Positions 47,338-54,352 of a stretch of DNA of 64,000 nt are shown piece after piece (the first letter of the stretch is position 1; each line of letters begins with the position of its first letter). The notes below the pieces were generated by a model, which saw only the letters and a list, made by a program, of their open reading frames with translations, was not told where the DNA came from and made no database searches. The stretch comes from RUG369 sp050949645 (GTDB lineage: Bacteria; Planctomycetota; Planctomycetia; Pirellulales; Thermoguttaceae): the NCBI GenBank assembly GCA_050949645.1, contig JBMNGC010000001.1:434001-498000 (forward strand). The letters are read 5' to 3'. The translations under genes and the position numbers were made by a program.

Positions 47338-48747
47338 TTAATCCAAGGAGATATCAAAGCCCTTGCGGCGTTCGCGAGCCGCGAAGGTGGCCGCCTGGGC
47401 GTCGCCGACGATTTCCTCCTTTTGGGGATCCCACTCAATTTTGCGGTTGAGACGCGCGGCAATTCCACAGAGGTGGCAGAGATTGATGGCCTGAACATGA
47501 GACCAGACGTCGGAGACGGGCATACCGCCTTCGCGAATGCAACGAATGAAGTTTTCTTTGTGTCCCTCGAAGGGTTTGCCATTGTAGAGCGCGTTGTAAT
47601 CGTCTTGGGAGAAAGCGTCCTTCGGGAGTTCCTCAATAACCTTGCCTTTGCAACGTCCGCGGGAAACGTGCATTCGTCCTTTGGTACCTTCGAAAAGAAT
47701 GCCGTTGCCGTCGGGAGAGGAGCTTGCGACGTGCATTTCAGCGCCGTTTGACAGCTGCGCTACGACGTCAAATTCGTGGCTCGTGTTGTAGCGATTGTCG
47801 ACGGTCGGATACCCGTCTTTAAAGGGAACGGGATGCTTAGCGTTTGTTCCGTCGATGGTGAGAGGACCGGTCCCAAACTTGTCGAGACCCATTGCCCAGA
47901 AGGCGCAGTCGATATGGTGGGCGCCCCAGTCCGTAAACTTGCCGCCAGAATATTCGTACCACCATCGGAATTCACCGTGGCATCGAGTGCGATGGAAACG
48001 ATTGTTGTGGTCGTTTTCGTTGATGAAATCGCCGTCGCCGAGGAAGTCCGTATAAGGCGCCTGTCCGAGATACATGTTCCAGTCGAAGTTCTCAGGGGGA
48101 TCCATCTTGGGGATATCCGTATCGCCGGAGGTCGGAGAACCGCCGATGTCGCAAACGACCTTTTTGATATCGCCGAGCATACCGGCGCGAACGATCAGAG
48201 TTGCGAGCGCGAATTCGTTATATTGAGACCGCTGCTGAGTTCCGACTTGGAAAACCTTGCCGTATTTTTCGACGGCTTTACGAATGATCTTGTTTTCTTC
48301 GAGAGTAAGCGTGAGAGGTTTCTGGCAGAAGACATGCTTGCCAGCCTGCATCGCTTCGACGGCAATCTTGACGTGCCAGTGATCTGGAGTCACCACCGTC
48401 ACGACGTCGATATCGTCGCGGTCCAGGACTTTGCGGTAGTCCTTGTAGACGTCGGGCGTGATCGTTTCGCCTTTGTCGTTTTTCTTCCCGATACCCGATC
48501 GAAGCGTTCGCGCGATACCATATTCCTCGTCAAGGTCGCAGATCGCGACGATATCGCAGAGTCCGTTAAAACCATGGGCGTCCCCGCGCCCCATGCTGCC
48601 GACCCCGATGCAACCCATTCGGAGCCTGTCAGAAGGCGCCTGAGCCCAGACCGGCTTCATCGTTTGAGTTGTGGGAAAGATCGTCGCGGCAGCGGCAAAT
48701 GCAGCAGCGGAGCCCAGAAAAGTACGTCTGTTAATTTGAGTAGACAT
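47338..48747 (-). CDS. Tat-exported Gfo/Idh/MocA family oxidoreductase
   Basis: From the ATG at 48747 this is about 469 aa. The N-terminus has a Tat signal (NRRTFLGSAAAFAAAATIF, RRTF motif), cut near AQAPSD. The Rossmann motif MGCIGVGSMGRG is at residues 44-55, TVVTPDHWHVKIAVEAMQAGKHVFCQKPLTLT carries the EKP-equivalent (QKP), and GTQQRSQ, SGGKFTDWGAHHIDCAFWAM and a C-terminal catalytic region follow. Planctomycetes carry dozens of such exported NAD(P)-dependent sugar dehydrogenases or GH109-like enzymes; the substrate is unknown. The frame continues 87 codons upstream, but without a plausible ribosome site. Confidence 0.87.
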   Translation of the reverse strand: MSTQINRRTFLGSAAAFAAAATIFPTTQTMKPVWAQAPSDRLRMGCIGVGSMGRGDAHGFNGLCDIVAICDLDEEYGIARTLRSGIGKKNDKGETITPDVYKDYRKVLDRDDIDVVTVVTPDHWHVKIAVEAMQAGKHVFCQKPLTLTLEENKIIRKAVEKYGKVFQVGTQQRSQYNEFALATLIVRAGMLGDIKKVVCDIGGSPTSGDTDIPKMDPPENFDWNMYLGQAPYTDFLGDGDFINENDHNNRFHRTRCHGEFRWWYEYSGGKFTDWGAHHIDCAFWAMGLDKFGTGPLTIDGTNAKHPVPFKDGYPTVDNRYNTSHEFDVVAQLSNGAEMHVASSSPDGNGILFEGTKGRMHVSRGRCKGKVIEELPKDAFSQDDYNALYNGKPFEGHKENFIRCIREGGMPVSDVWSHVQAINLCHLCGIAARLNRKIEWDPQKEEIVGDAQAATFAARERRKGFDISLD

Positions 48748-49376
48748 ATGAGGCCTCGTAAGGTTGAATTGTGTAGTCGTGGCGTTCCGGAATTTTGAAG
48801 GGCAAACGGAACGAATATGCCGATTATAAATAAGCGACGGCGGCAACGCAATGGAACAACGCTGGAAAAGTCGAATACCCTTACGGCTAATTGGCGGCAG
48901 TCCGTTGAAAACGAGTGTTTCGCAGAGAAAATGTTTAGCTTGTTTGACGTCGCAGAGAGATTGATAATGAGGCGACGGTATTTTTCGCATCGTGAAAAAC
49001 CTCAACATTCTTCACACGTAGGGAGCTTTTTAAGGGCGTGTGAGAGAGAGTCGGGTGTTCTAGATATTCATTAAATTGCCGCCGATATCTTTTGTCTCTT
49101 TTTTCATGTTGATAGTTATGAAGTCCGTCCAATGGGGCAATTTTGCAAATTTTTCGCAAATCTGGACGTTACGCTCCCACCAGGAAACAAGATTTTGTTT
49201 GGAACTGATGAAAACGTTGCTAGAGTGAGCTTTAGTCTGACACGGAAAATGAAGTTAGATACGATATATGACGTTTTATCAAATTCCTGAAGCGGTCGTC
49301 AACGTGATTGCGCAAACGGACGGTCATGAACGAAGGCAGAGGCGGCGCTATGAGAATAGAAACATTTCTCATAAAC
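48748..49376. other. Gene-free stretch to the left edge of the integrated element
   Basis: Over 600 bp precede the terminator at 49377. It contains AT-rich tracts and two to three short frames (85, 74 and 60 codons) on both strands, none with a credible ribosome site or recognisable product. It presumably includes the promoter of the Gfo/Idh/MocA gene on the minus strand. Confidence 0.4.
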
Positions 49377-49408
49377 AAAAAAAGGCTCTGACGATTTTCA
49401 TCAGAGCC
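49377..49408 (-). terminator. Displaced native terminator of tRNA-Arg
   Basis: GGCTCTGA at 49384-49391 pairs with TCAGAGCC at 49401-49408, and read on the minus strand seven T residues follow. It begins a few bases beyond the duplicated tRNA 3' end and matches the position expected for the tRNA terminator before integration. Confidence 0.7.
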
Positions 49409-49414
49409 CAGACG

Positions 49415-49429
49415 AGCACGCCCGGGGGG
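49415..49429. other. attL: duplicated 3' end of tRNA-Arg
   Basis: This 15-bp copy of AGCACGCCCGGGGGG matches the acceptor/T-arm end of the tRNA at 63740-63754. Left of it lies host DNA with the tRNA's native terminator; right of it the element begins. Confidence 0.8.
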
Positions 49430-49483
49430 CGTCCCTTGAGCTGGTTTTAAGTGACAATTAAGGAAAAAGAGTTGTCAGAATGG

Positions 49484-50989
49484 TCAAAGGGAAACCGGTT
49501 CAACATTCTCATTTTCTATGGGCGGAGTCGTTGTTTCGCCGAATCGCGTGCCTGTTTCATTAGGTTCAATCGACGCGCCGAAAAATTCAGGGAAGTCTGT
49601 TCTGTCTTGCAAAATGCGTTCTCTTGCGTCTTCCCAGTCTTCAAACGGATGACTCTCGCGCCATATCTCTTCCAGCGTCGCTTGTCCCGCTTTCACTCTG
49701 ATCGCGTTCGTTCGCGCCTGCGCTTCCGCGTCGACGAGCGGAGGCTTTGGCCAAATCCATTCCCAGTCGATTTCCTTCGGCGACGGAGCGTCGTCGAAAC
49801 GTGTTAAAACGTCCGCGTATATCAGACGATAAAAATCGACGAAAATCTTGTCGACAAGCGAACGCTCGAAAACGTCTCTTTGAAGTTCGTCGATCAGCAT
49901 CTCAAACGGCTGATTGTCCAAACGTCCCGACGCGAAATTGTATTCGTGCGAACTCCCCGTCGCCTTGTTCCTCGGCAAGCCCATCGCGTAACCGATCTGA
50001 CTGAGAAGGTTCGCCGTGTACGCGTCCGCCGCCGTCGTTGGCTGCGTCGGCGTGAAACTTTTAAGCGTCGTGCCGACCGGCAAGTGAACGAGCTTTCCGT
50101 TCGGCGTTTCAAAAGAATCGTACGCTTGATACTGATACTCGGTCGGATTCAAATACTGTTCGTCGACGCAGTCGAGCGCGTAACCGGACTGCGTCTCAAC
50201 CGTCGCGAATACCTTCGCGCCCGCTTTCGCCGCTTCGACCGTCGCTTGAGTGTACTCCCTCAGCTGCTGCAAGTACGGCAAGACCGGCGCGAACCAGCTC
50301 ACGCCGCGCGTCTGACCCGGCAAATCGCGCCGGAAAAGACAGAAAATCTGACTCGCCGAGACACGTCGATACCGGCTGACGTCGTAGAACATGCACTCCT
50401 GCTCCGGCACGTCGTAGACGCAATATTCGACGACGTTTCCGAACTCGTCGAGACGAACGCCGTCCTGTTCTAATCGAGTCGACGGTCGTCCGTGCGGGTT
50501 GCCGATTCGCTGCGCGTCTAGCAACGTCGCCGTCACGCCGGTCGAAATTTTCGGATTCGGCGCGAGCGCGACAAACGCCTCGCCGTCGACGACGATCGAT
50601 TCCATCGCCTGACGCAAAAGAACCGCGAAGTTTATTTCATCCGCAAATCGCTCCCAGCGACGCTCGACGAAGTCTCGCAGCGTCTTATCGTCGGGACGCT
50701 TCAAACGCCGGTCGAACCCCTTGAACCGCAAACGCGGCCCTACGCCGACGACGTACAGGCCGAAAAGCTTCGCTATTCCCGCAGCGTGCGGGTTGTTCTC
50801 AAACTCCTCGCGCGCCTGCTGGCGGATCGACGAGCGCGTCCTTGCGTTCAACGCGCGAAGCGTCGTTTCTTGCGCTTGAGACTGAAGCCACGGTCGCAAC
50901 GTGTCGCTCGTCGGTCGCGCCGCCTGATACGTCGCCGCGATCGGAGCCGATTTTCTCGCGCGTTTGGCGCGTTTGTTTTTCTTGCTCAT
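49484..50989 (-). CDS. Phage portal protein, lambda type
   Basis: This is a 501-aa portal. The region RQQAREEFENNPHAAGIAKLFGLYVVG near residue 55 and the domain with WERFADEINFAVLLRQAMESIVVDGEAFVAL are characteristic of lambda gpB-like portals, which form the dodecameric vertex for DNA packaging and bind terminase. AYTANLLSQIGYAMGLPRN and a ASGRLDNQPFEMLIDELQ region follow. It lies 55 bp from attL and is the last gene of the minus-strand late run, where normally portal comes first. Its ribosome site (AAAGAGATAGAG) overlaps the 3' end of the preceding gene. Confidence 0.85.
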   Translation of the reverse strand: MSKKNKRAKRARKSAPIAATYQAARPTSDTLRPWLQSQAQETTLRALNARTRSSIRQQAREEFENNPHAAGIAKLFGLYVVGVGPRLRFKGFDRRLKRPDDKTLRDFVERRWERFADEINFAVLLRQAMESIVVDGEAFVALAPNPKISTGVTATLLDAQRIGNPHGRPSTRLEQDGVRLDEFGNVVEYCVYDVPEQECMFYDVSRYRRVSASQIFCLFRRDLPGQTRGVSWFAPVLPYLQQLREYTQATVEAAKAGAKVFATVETQSGYALDCVDEQYLNPTEYQYQAYDSFETPNGKLVHLPVGTTLKSFTPTQPTTAADAYTANLLSQIGYAMGLPRNKATGSSHEYNFASGRLDNQPFEMLIDELQRDVFERSLVDKIFVDFYRLIYADVLTRFDDAPSPKEIDWEWIWPKPPLVDAEAQARTNAIRVKAGQATLEEIWRESHPFEDWEDARERILQDRTDFPEFFGASIEPNETGTRFGETTTPPIENENVEPVSL

Positions 50990-51650
50990 TGTTTTTCTCT
51001 ATCTCTTTGCGTCTCGTATTCGGCAAGCGACCCAACGGGAAGCGAAAATACAGAATCGAGCGGTAGCTCGAACCCGGAGCCTCGCTGTCGCCGCCGCAGA
51101 GAACGAACGAGCCCTCGCAAAGACAGCCCGTCCGCGCGATATAGCACGGCCCCGAAACGTCGCGGCCGTTGACTTTTCCCGTCTTGCCCTTCTCAAGACG
51201 TTCGATTTTGTCCTCTTCGAGCCGGTAGACGCCGATTGAGCTGACCCAGTCGGCGACGGCGAGCGCCTCGACGACCCTCGCCGCGAGCCGGTTCCCGCCG
51301 ACGACCGCGTCGCACGAAAGCGCCAACGCGCCGGCGTTGGATCCGGGTTCGCGCTTCCGCGCGCGCGTGGAATCTTCGCTCCCGTTGGTCGCTTGCGTTT
51401 CAACGACGCGAATGTTCGTCAATTTCCCGACGACCGCGTCCCAGTCGTGTTCGACGAGAGCTTTCGGCGCCGGGTCGATTTTAAGCGTCGTCAAATCGAT
51501 GTAGACCGGATCGTCCCAGCCGTCGATATACAGCGGTCCACCGCTGTAAAGGGGCGAGAAATGAAACGTCGTCGGCTCGACCGACGCGTCGACGTTTTCG
51601 AGATACTCGGAAATCGTCGCCGTCGCCTTGTGAAGTTTTGCTTTCTCCAT
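50799..51650 (-). CDS. Prohead protease-like protein containing two palindromic repeats
   Basis: From the ATG at 51650 (purine-rich AGAAGAAGAA before it) the product is about 283 aa. VEHDWDAVVGKLTNIRVV carries a His and SCDAVVGGNRLAARVVEALAVADWVSSIGVYRL a Ser in the arrangement of phage head-maturation proteases (S78/U35-like). Two insertions, TNGSEDSTRARKREPGS and GSSYRSILYFRFPLGR, are encoded by copies of a dispersed 49-nt repeat in opposite orientation and keep the frame open. The last ~60 residues overlap the portal start by 191 bp and may be an artefact of a lost stop. Annotation is by motif, so the family could be wrong. Confidence 0.5.
   Translation of the reverse strand: MEKAKLHKATATISEYLENVDASVEPTTFHFSPLYSGGPLYIDGWDDPVYIDLTTLKIDPAPKALVEHDWDAVVGKLTNIRVVETQATNGSEDSTRARKREPGSNAGALALSCDAVVGGNRLAARVVEALAVADWVSSIGVYRLEEDKIERLEKGKTGKVNGRDVSGPCYIARTGCLCEGSFVLCGGDSEAPGSSYRSILYFRFPLGRLPNTRRKEIEKNNEQEKQTRQTREKIGSDRGDVSGGATDERHVATVASVSSARNDASRVERKDALVDPPAGARGV
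51027..51075 (+). repeat. Palindromic repeat, copy A
   Basis: A 49-nt copy of the element-specific repeat: a GCGACC-CAACGGGAAGCG head, an AT-rich joint, a CGAGCGGTAGCTCG hairpin and an AACCC end. It lies within the protease-portal junction. Confidence 0.7.
51345..51392 (-). repeat. Palindromic repeat, copy D
   Basis: A 48-nt copy in inverse orientation to copy A: GCGACCAACGGGAGCG head, a GCGCGGAAGCGCG hairpin and an AACCC end. It is read as protein within the protease gene. Confidence 0.7.
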
Positions 51651-51706
51651 TTCTTCTTCTAACGCGTCTGTATAAATAAAGCGACCAGCGGCCGCGACGT
51701 CGCGGC

Positions 51707-52009
51707 TCACGGCTCGTCGGTCCATCCCAAAGCGGTAAGCATCTCGTCTTCCGTCTGATAAACCGGCGCGCGGTCTTTCGGCTCTTTCAAGAGGACAAAA
51801 TCGCTGAGCGGCGCGTCGCCCGTCGCCTGATACTGGTTGACGCGCGCGAAGAGGAGATCCTCGCGGCGCCAGTCGAGCGGCCCGTAGTAATCGAACAGGA
51901 CGCGCCAGCAATGTCGTTCCCATTCGGGGAGCGCGAGGATTTCCTGAACCGATTTCTTCAGCGCGAAGGCGAGCCGAAACGGGAAGACGAAATCCTCGTC
52001 TTCAATCAG
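51707..52009 (-). CDS. Tail assembly chaperone, frameshifted extension (gpT-like part)
   Basis: This frame has no start of its own and begins at the slippery site of the preceding gene. It adds about 100 residues to the first chaperone: LIEDEDFVFPFRLAFALKKS, then LALPEWERHCWRVLFDYYGPLDWRR and a C-terminal DEMLTALGWTDEP. In lambda-like phages the equivalent gpGT fusion is made at low ratio by a -1 ribosomal frameshift and binds the tape measure during tail assembly. The stop lies at 51707-51709, 57 bp before the protease start. Confidence 0.7.
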   Translation of the reverse strand: MIEDEDFVFPFRLAFALKKSVQEILALPEWERHCWRVLFDYYGPLDWRREDLLFARVNQYQATGDAPLSDFVLLKEPKDRAPVYQTEDEMLTALGWTDEP

Positions 52010-52353
52010 TTTTTTTTAGCCGTCTCCGCCTCGCCGTCCTGCGGGACGGTGTCGGTCAGCACGGCGGAGAAGACGCGGAAGATCGGCGCGAAGTCGGCGT
52101 ATTTAACAGCGTCGACGTCGTCGTCCGTCAGCAGCGGCGCGCCGTCCTCGTCGACGAGGACCATTTTCGCCGCTTGAAACGCCGCTTCGAATCGTTCCTC
52201 GCAGCTCTTCTCCTTGTCGAAGAATTCGCGCGCGTAATCGTTAAAGACGAGCGCCTCGAACGTCGTCAGCGGTTTCACAAACGCCTTGATCTCGTCGTTC
52301 CATTCGTGAAGATCGAAGGGCGTCCGTTCTTTTTTCACATGTTTAATTAACAT
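52006..52353 (-). CDS. Tail assembly chaperone (gpG-like)
   Basis: The product is 115 aa and ends at TGA immediately after the slippery site. Sequence is acidic, alpha-helical and without membrane segments (TTFEALVFNDYAREFFDKEK; CEERFEAAFQAAKMVL). Position next to the tail-tube gene, size and the frameshift signal identify it as the gpG-like chaperone rather than sequence similarity, which I could not recognise. With a -1 shift the fusion product would be about 215 aa. Confidence 0.65.
   Translation of the reverse strand: MLIKHVKKERTPFDLHEWNDEIKAFVKPLTTFEALVFNDYAREFFDKEKSCEERFEAAFQAAKMVLVDEDGAPLLTDDDVDAVKYADFAPIFRVFSAVLTDTVPQDGEAETAKKN
52009..52015 (-). promoter_or_regulatory. Slippery heptamer A AAA AAC for -1 frameshifting
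   Basis: On the minus strand the first chaperone ends GCT AAA AAA AAC TGA. Slipping back one base at A AAA AAC continues as CTG ATT GAA into a 100-codon open frame. The heptamer is a canonical bacterial -1 shift signal. Confidence 0.7.
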
Positions 52354-52356
52354 CGT

Positions 52357-53055
52357 TTAATTCCAGAATCTAACCTGATTCTCGTCCGGTGCTTTTCCGG
52401 GATACGTGTCGCTGCCGAAGCCGCCTTGACCGACGAGGAACGGCGACGCGGCGTAGACGGTCAGCTCGCCTTCTTCCGTCATGCGCCCGACTTCATAATC
52501 ACAGCACGTTTCGTCGCCGCTCGGACCGCGTCGCTCCGGCGCGTTCGTCGCATAGGCGAGAAGACGCGTCGCGATCTTAGGCAAGGCGCGAGCGCGAACG
52601 ACGTACGCGTGGAGCCGGTTGACGTTGTACGCCCTGACCAGCCCGTCGGCGACGCGCTCAGGCGCTCGTCGGCCGCCGAGGAGATGCTCGCCGCCGAGGT
52701 ACAGGACGTCGCAATCGTCCGGAACGAGCGGCGCGAGCGCGTCGAGCTTCGTCAGGAACCCGTCGCAGAAGACCGCGTCGTCCTCGAAAAAAGCGAGCGG
52801 ATCGTCGTCGCCGTACTCCGCGTCGGAAAGGACGCGGTACTGCGCGGAGACGTGCGCGAGACAACATCCAAAAGCGCCCGGCGACGTCTGCCAGCCGGTC
52901 GGAATCGGGACGCGTTCGCCGTCGAATCCGTAAACGATCCTCGGCGCGCGCCCCGTCAGCGTCTGCCAGCGCGAAAGGAACGAGGCGCCGCGTTCCGGTC
53001 GCTTTCGCAACGTAATCACAGTCGCGTTCGTCAGCAGTTTCTCAACGTCGATCAT
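52357..53055 (-). CDS. GT25-like glycosyltransferase in the tail operon
   Basis: This 232-aa protein starts at the ATG at 53053-53055, which overlaps the tail-tube stop codon (ATGA). ATVITLRKRPERGASFLSRW at the N-terminus, SPGAFGCCLAHVSAQYRVL, and LAFFEDDAVFCDGFLTKL with the EDD metal motif at 91-93 match the glycosyltransferase 25 (LPS galactosyltransferase/collagen Gal-transferase) pattern. RHGRRxPERVADG and a C-terminal YTASPFLVGQGGFGSDTYPG-like segment follow. GT genes occur in some phages, where they modify DNA, host surface or virion. Its coupling to the tail tube suggests it acts on the virion; that is inference. Confidence 0.7.
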   Translation of the reverse strand: MIDVEKLLTNATVITLRKRPERGASFLSRWQTLTGRAPRIVYGFDGERVPIPTGWQTSPGAFGCCLAHVSAQYRVLSDAEYGDDDPLAFFEDDAVFCDGFLTKLDALAPLVPDDCDVLYLGGEHLLGGRRAPERVADGLVRAYNVNRLHAYVVRARALPKIATRLLAYATNAPERRGPSGDETCCDYEVGRMTEEGELTVYAASPFLVGQGGFGSDTYPGKAPDENQVRFWN

Positions 53056-53681
53056 GACCCGCTCCCGCTCCCGCTGCCGCTGCCGCTGCCTTGCGTGAAC
53101 GTCGCCGAGACGACGTCGGTCGACGTGTCCCATTCGAGCGTCGCGCCGCAGTTCGTCTTGCCGGTGATCGGAATGTGACACGCTTGAAAGTTCATCGAGC
53201 CGGTGAAGATTCCCTTCGCTTCGCCCTGACGACCGCCTTCGCCGGTAACCGTCGCGACGCACGCCTTGACGACGTCGTAGGTTCGAACGCCGTACGACTC
53301 CGAAACGAAACCGCCCGCGAGAAATAGAATCTTAAAGGGATCGCCGACGTCGGTCAGTTGGTCGAGCGTCGCGGCGAGACTCGGCGCTTCAAGAGGCGCG
53401 ATCAGGTTGAACGAAAGCGTCGGCGGCGTAATAACGCCCGACTCGAACTTCTTCGCCTTCGTCAGAACCTCGATCGTGTTCTTCTCGACCGTCTCGATCT
53501 GAACGTCGCTCTCTTGGTAATTCGTGAACTGATACTCGACCGGAATGACGCTCGTCAAATTCCACTTGTAGGAAGCGTATTCCGGGTCGGTCAGTTTAGG
53601 ATAGACCGAACCGTTCGCGTCTTGCTTCAAGACGGCGAGGCGAAGACGGTACGCGTTCGGAATCGTGATCGCGCTAGACAT
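53052..53681 (-). CDS. Major tail tube protein (candidate)
   Basis: This 209-aa protein has the composition of a siphophage tail tube: a beta-rich, mostly uncharged fold with AYRLRLAVLKQDANGS near the N-terminus, SYKWNLTSVIPVEYQFTNY, LDQLTDVGDPFKILFLAGGF, and GIFTGSMNFQACHIPITGKTN late. It ends in TFTQ followed by six Gly-Ser pairs. Placement between a tail-terminator-like gene (8-bp overlap) and the chaperone pair is typical. The Gly-Ser end replaces the Ig-like domain seen in many tail tubes. Confidence 0.6.
   Translation of the reverse strand: MSSAITIPNAYRLRLAVLKQDANGSVYPKLTDPEYASYKWNLTSVIPVEYQFTNYQESDVQIETVEKNTIEVLTKAKKFESGVITPPTLSFNLIAPLEAPSLAATLDQLTDVGDPFKILFLAGGFVSESYGVRTYDVVKACVATVTGEGGRQGEAKGIFTGSMNFQACHIPITGKTNCGATLEWDTSTDVVSATFTQGSGSGSGSGSGS
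53055..53090 (-). repeat. Gly-Ser repeat tract at the end of the tail-tube gene
   Basis: Six hexanucleotide units of GGCAGC or GGGAGC (last unit GGGTCA) encode (Gly-Ser)6 right before the stop codon. Hexamer slippage would change length without changing frame. Confidence 0.9.
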
Positions 53682-54081
53682 GATTAATAAACTCCGTAAT
53701 TGTTATTTCGACATATCCGTAAAAAGATTCGCCTTCGACGATTCCGCGCGAGTCGGCGACGACGGCGGCGCCGTCGATCGACCATGCGTATACGTCGCCG
53801 GATTTCTGGAGCGCGTCGCAGGTCGCGACGCAAAAATCAAGGACGCGCGCGGAAAACGTCTCGACGTCCGCCGTCGAGACGGCGCGAACGATCGCGAAGA
53901 TTGTCCGGTCCGTTTGAGCGACGCCGGAAAGGAGAACGCGCGTCGTCGGCTCGTCCGGCTCGTTGAACTCAAGCGTCGCCGCGCCGTTCCACTCGCGCGT
54001 AGGATCGACGTTCGAGTAGACGGTCAAGTCGGAAAACGCCGACCGCGCTCGTTCGGCAAAATATTCGCACCAGTTCGCCAT
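53674..54081 (-). CDS. Tail terminator-like protein (minor tail protein U type)
   Basis: This 135-aa protein has no clear signature. Size, acidity and position just before the tail-tube gene (overlap of 8 bp) fit lambda gpU or HK97 gp10-neighbour tail-terminator proteins, which cap the tail tube. RARSAFSDLTVYSN near the N-terminus and RTIFAIVRAVSTADVETFSARVLDFC in the middle suggest an alpha/beta fold. Assignment depends mainly on context. Confidence 0.5.
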   Translation of the reverse strand: MANWCEYFAERARSAFSDLTVYSNVDPTREWNGAATLEFNEPDEPTTRVLLSGVAQTDRTIFAIVRAVSTADVETFSARVLDFCVATCDALQKSGDVYAWSIDGAAVVADSRGIVEGESFYGYVEITITEFINHV

Positions 54082-54109
54082 CCGCGTCGCGCCTCCTTTT
54101 TCGGATTAT

Positions 54110-54352
54110 TTTTATAGAAATCAGCGCAGACTTCGCAAAAGCGACACTTTTGAAAAGAAAAAAAGAAAAATTTTCAAGAATTAGCGCGATGATAGAAATA
54201 GAAAAGCGCCGTTCCGTTGATGTTTACCAGACTGTAACGGAACGGCGCCAACTTCCAAACGTTCAACACGTCGCGATTGTCGCAGGCGTTGAACGTTCCA
54301 CCCTAACGCGCGCGCAGAAAGGACTTTGGGGATACGCGTTTATTATACGCCG
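54110..54352 (-). ncRNA. Candidate structured RNA between tape-measure and tail-terminator genes
   Basis: This 243-bp gap holds two strong hairpins on the minus strand: AACGTTCAAC/GTTGAACGTT (54258-54267 with 54288-54297) and a 13-bp GCGCCGTTCCGTT stem (54206-54218 with 54236-54248), the latter followed by TTTTCT. A TATAAT lies near 54337-54342. A small structured RNA or an mRNA processing element is possible; a 68-codon plus-strand frame here is probably chance. Confidence 0.35.
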
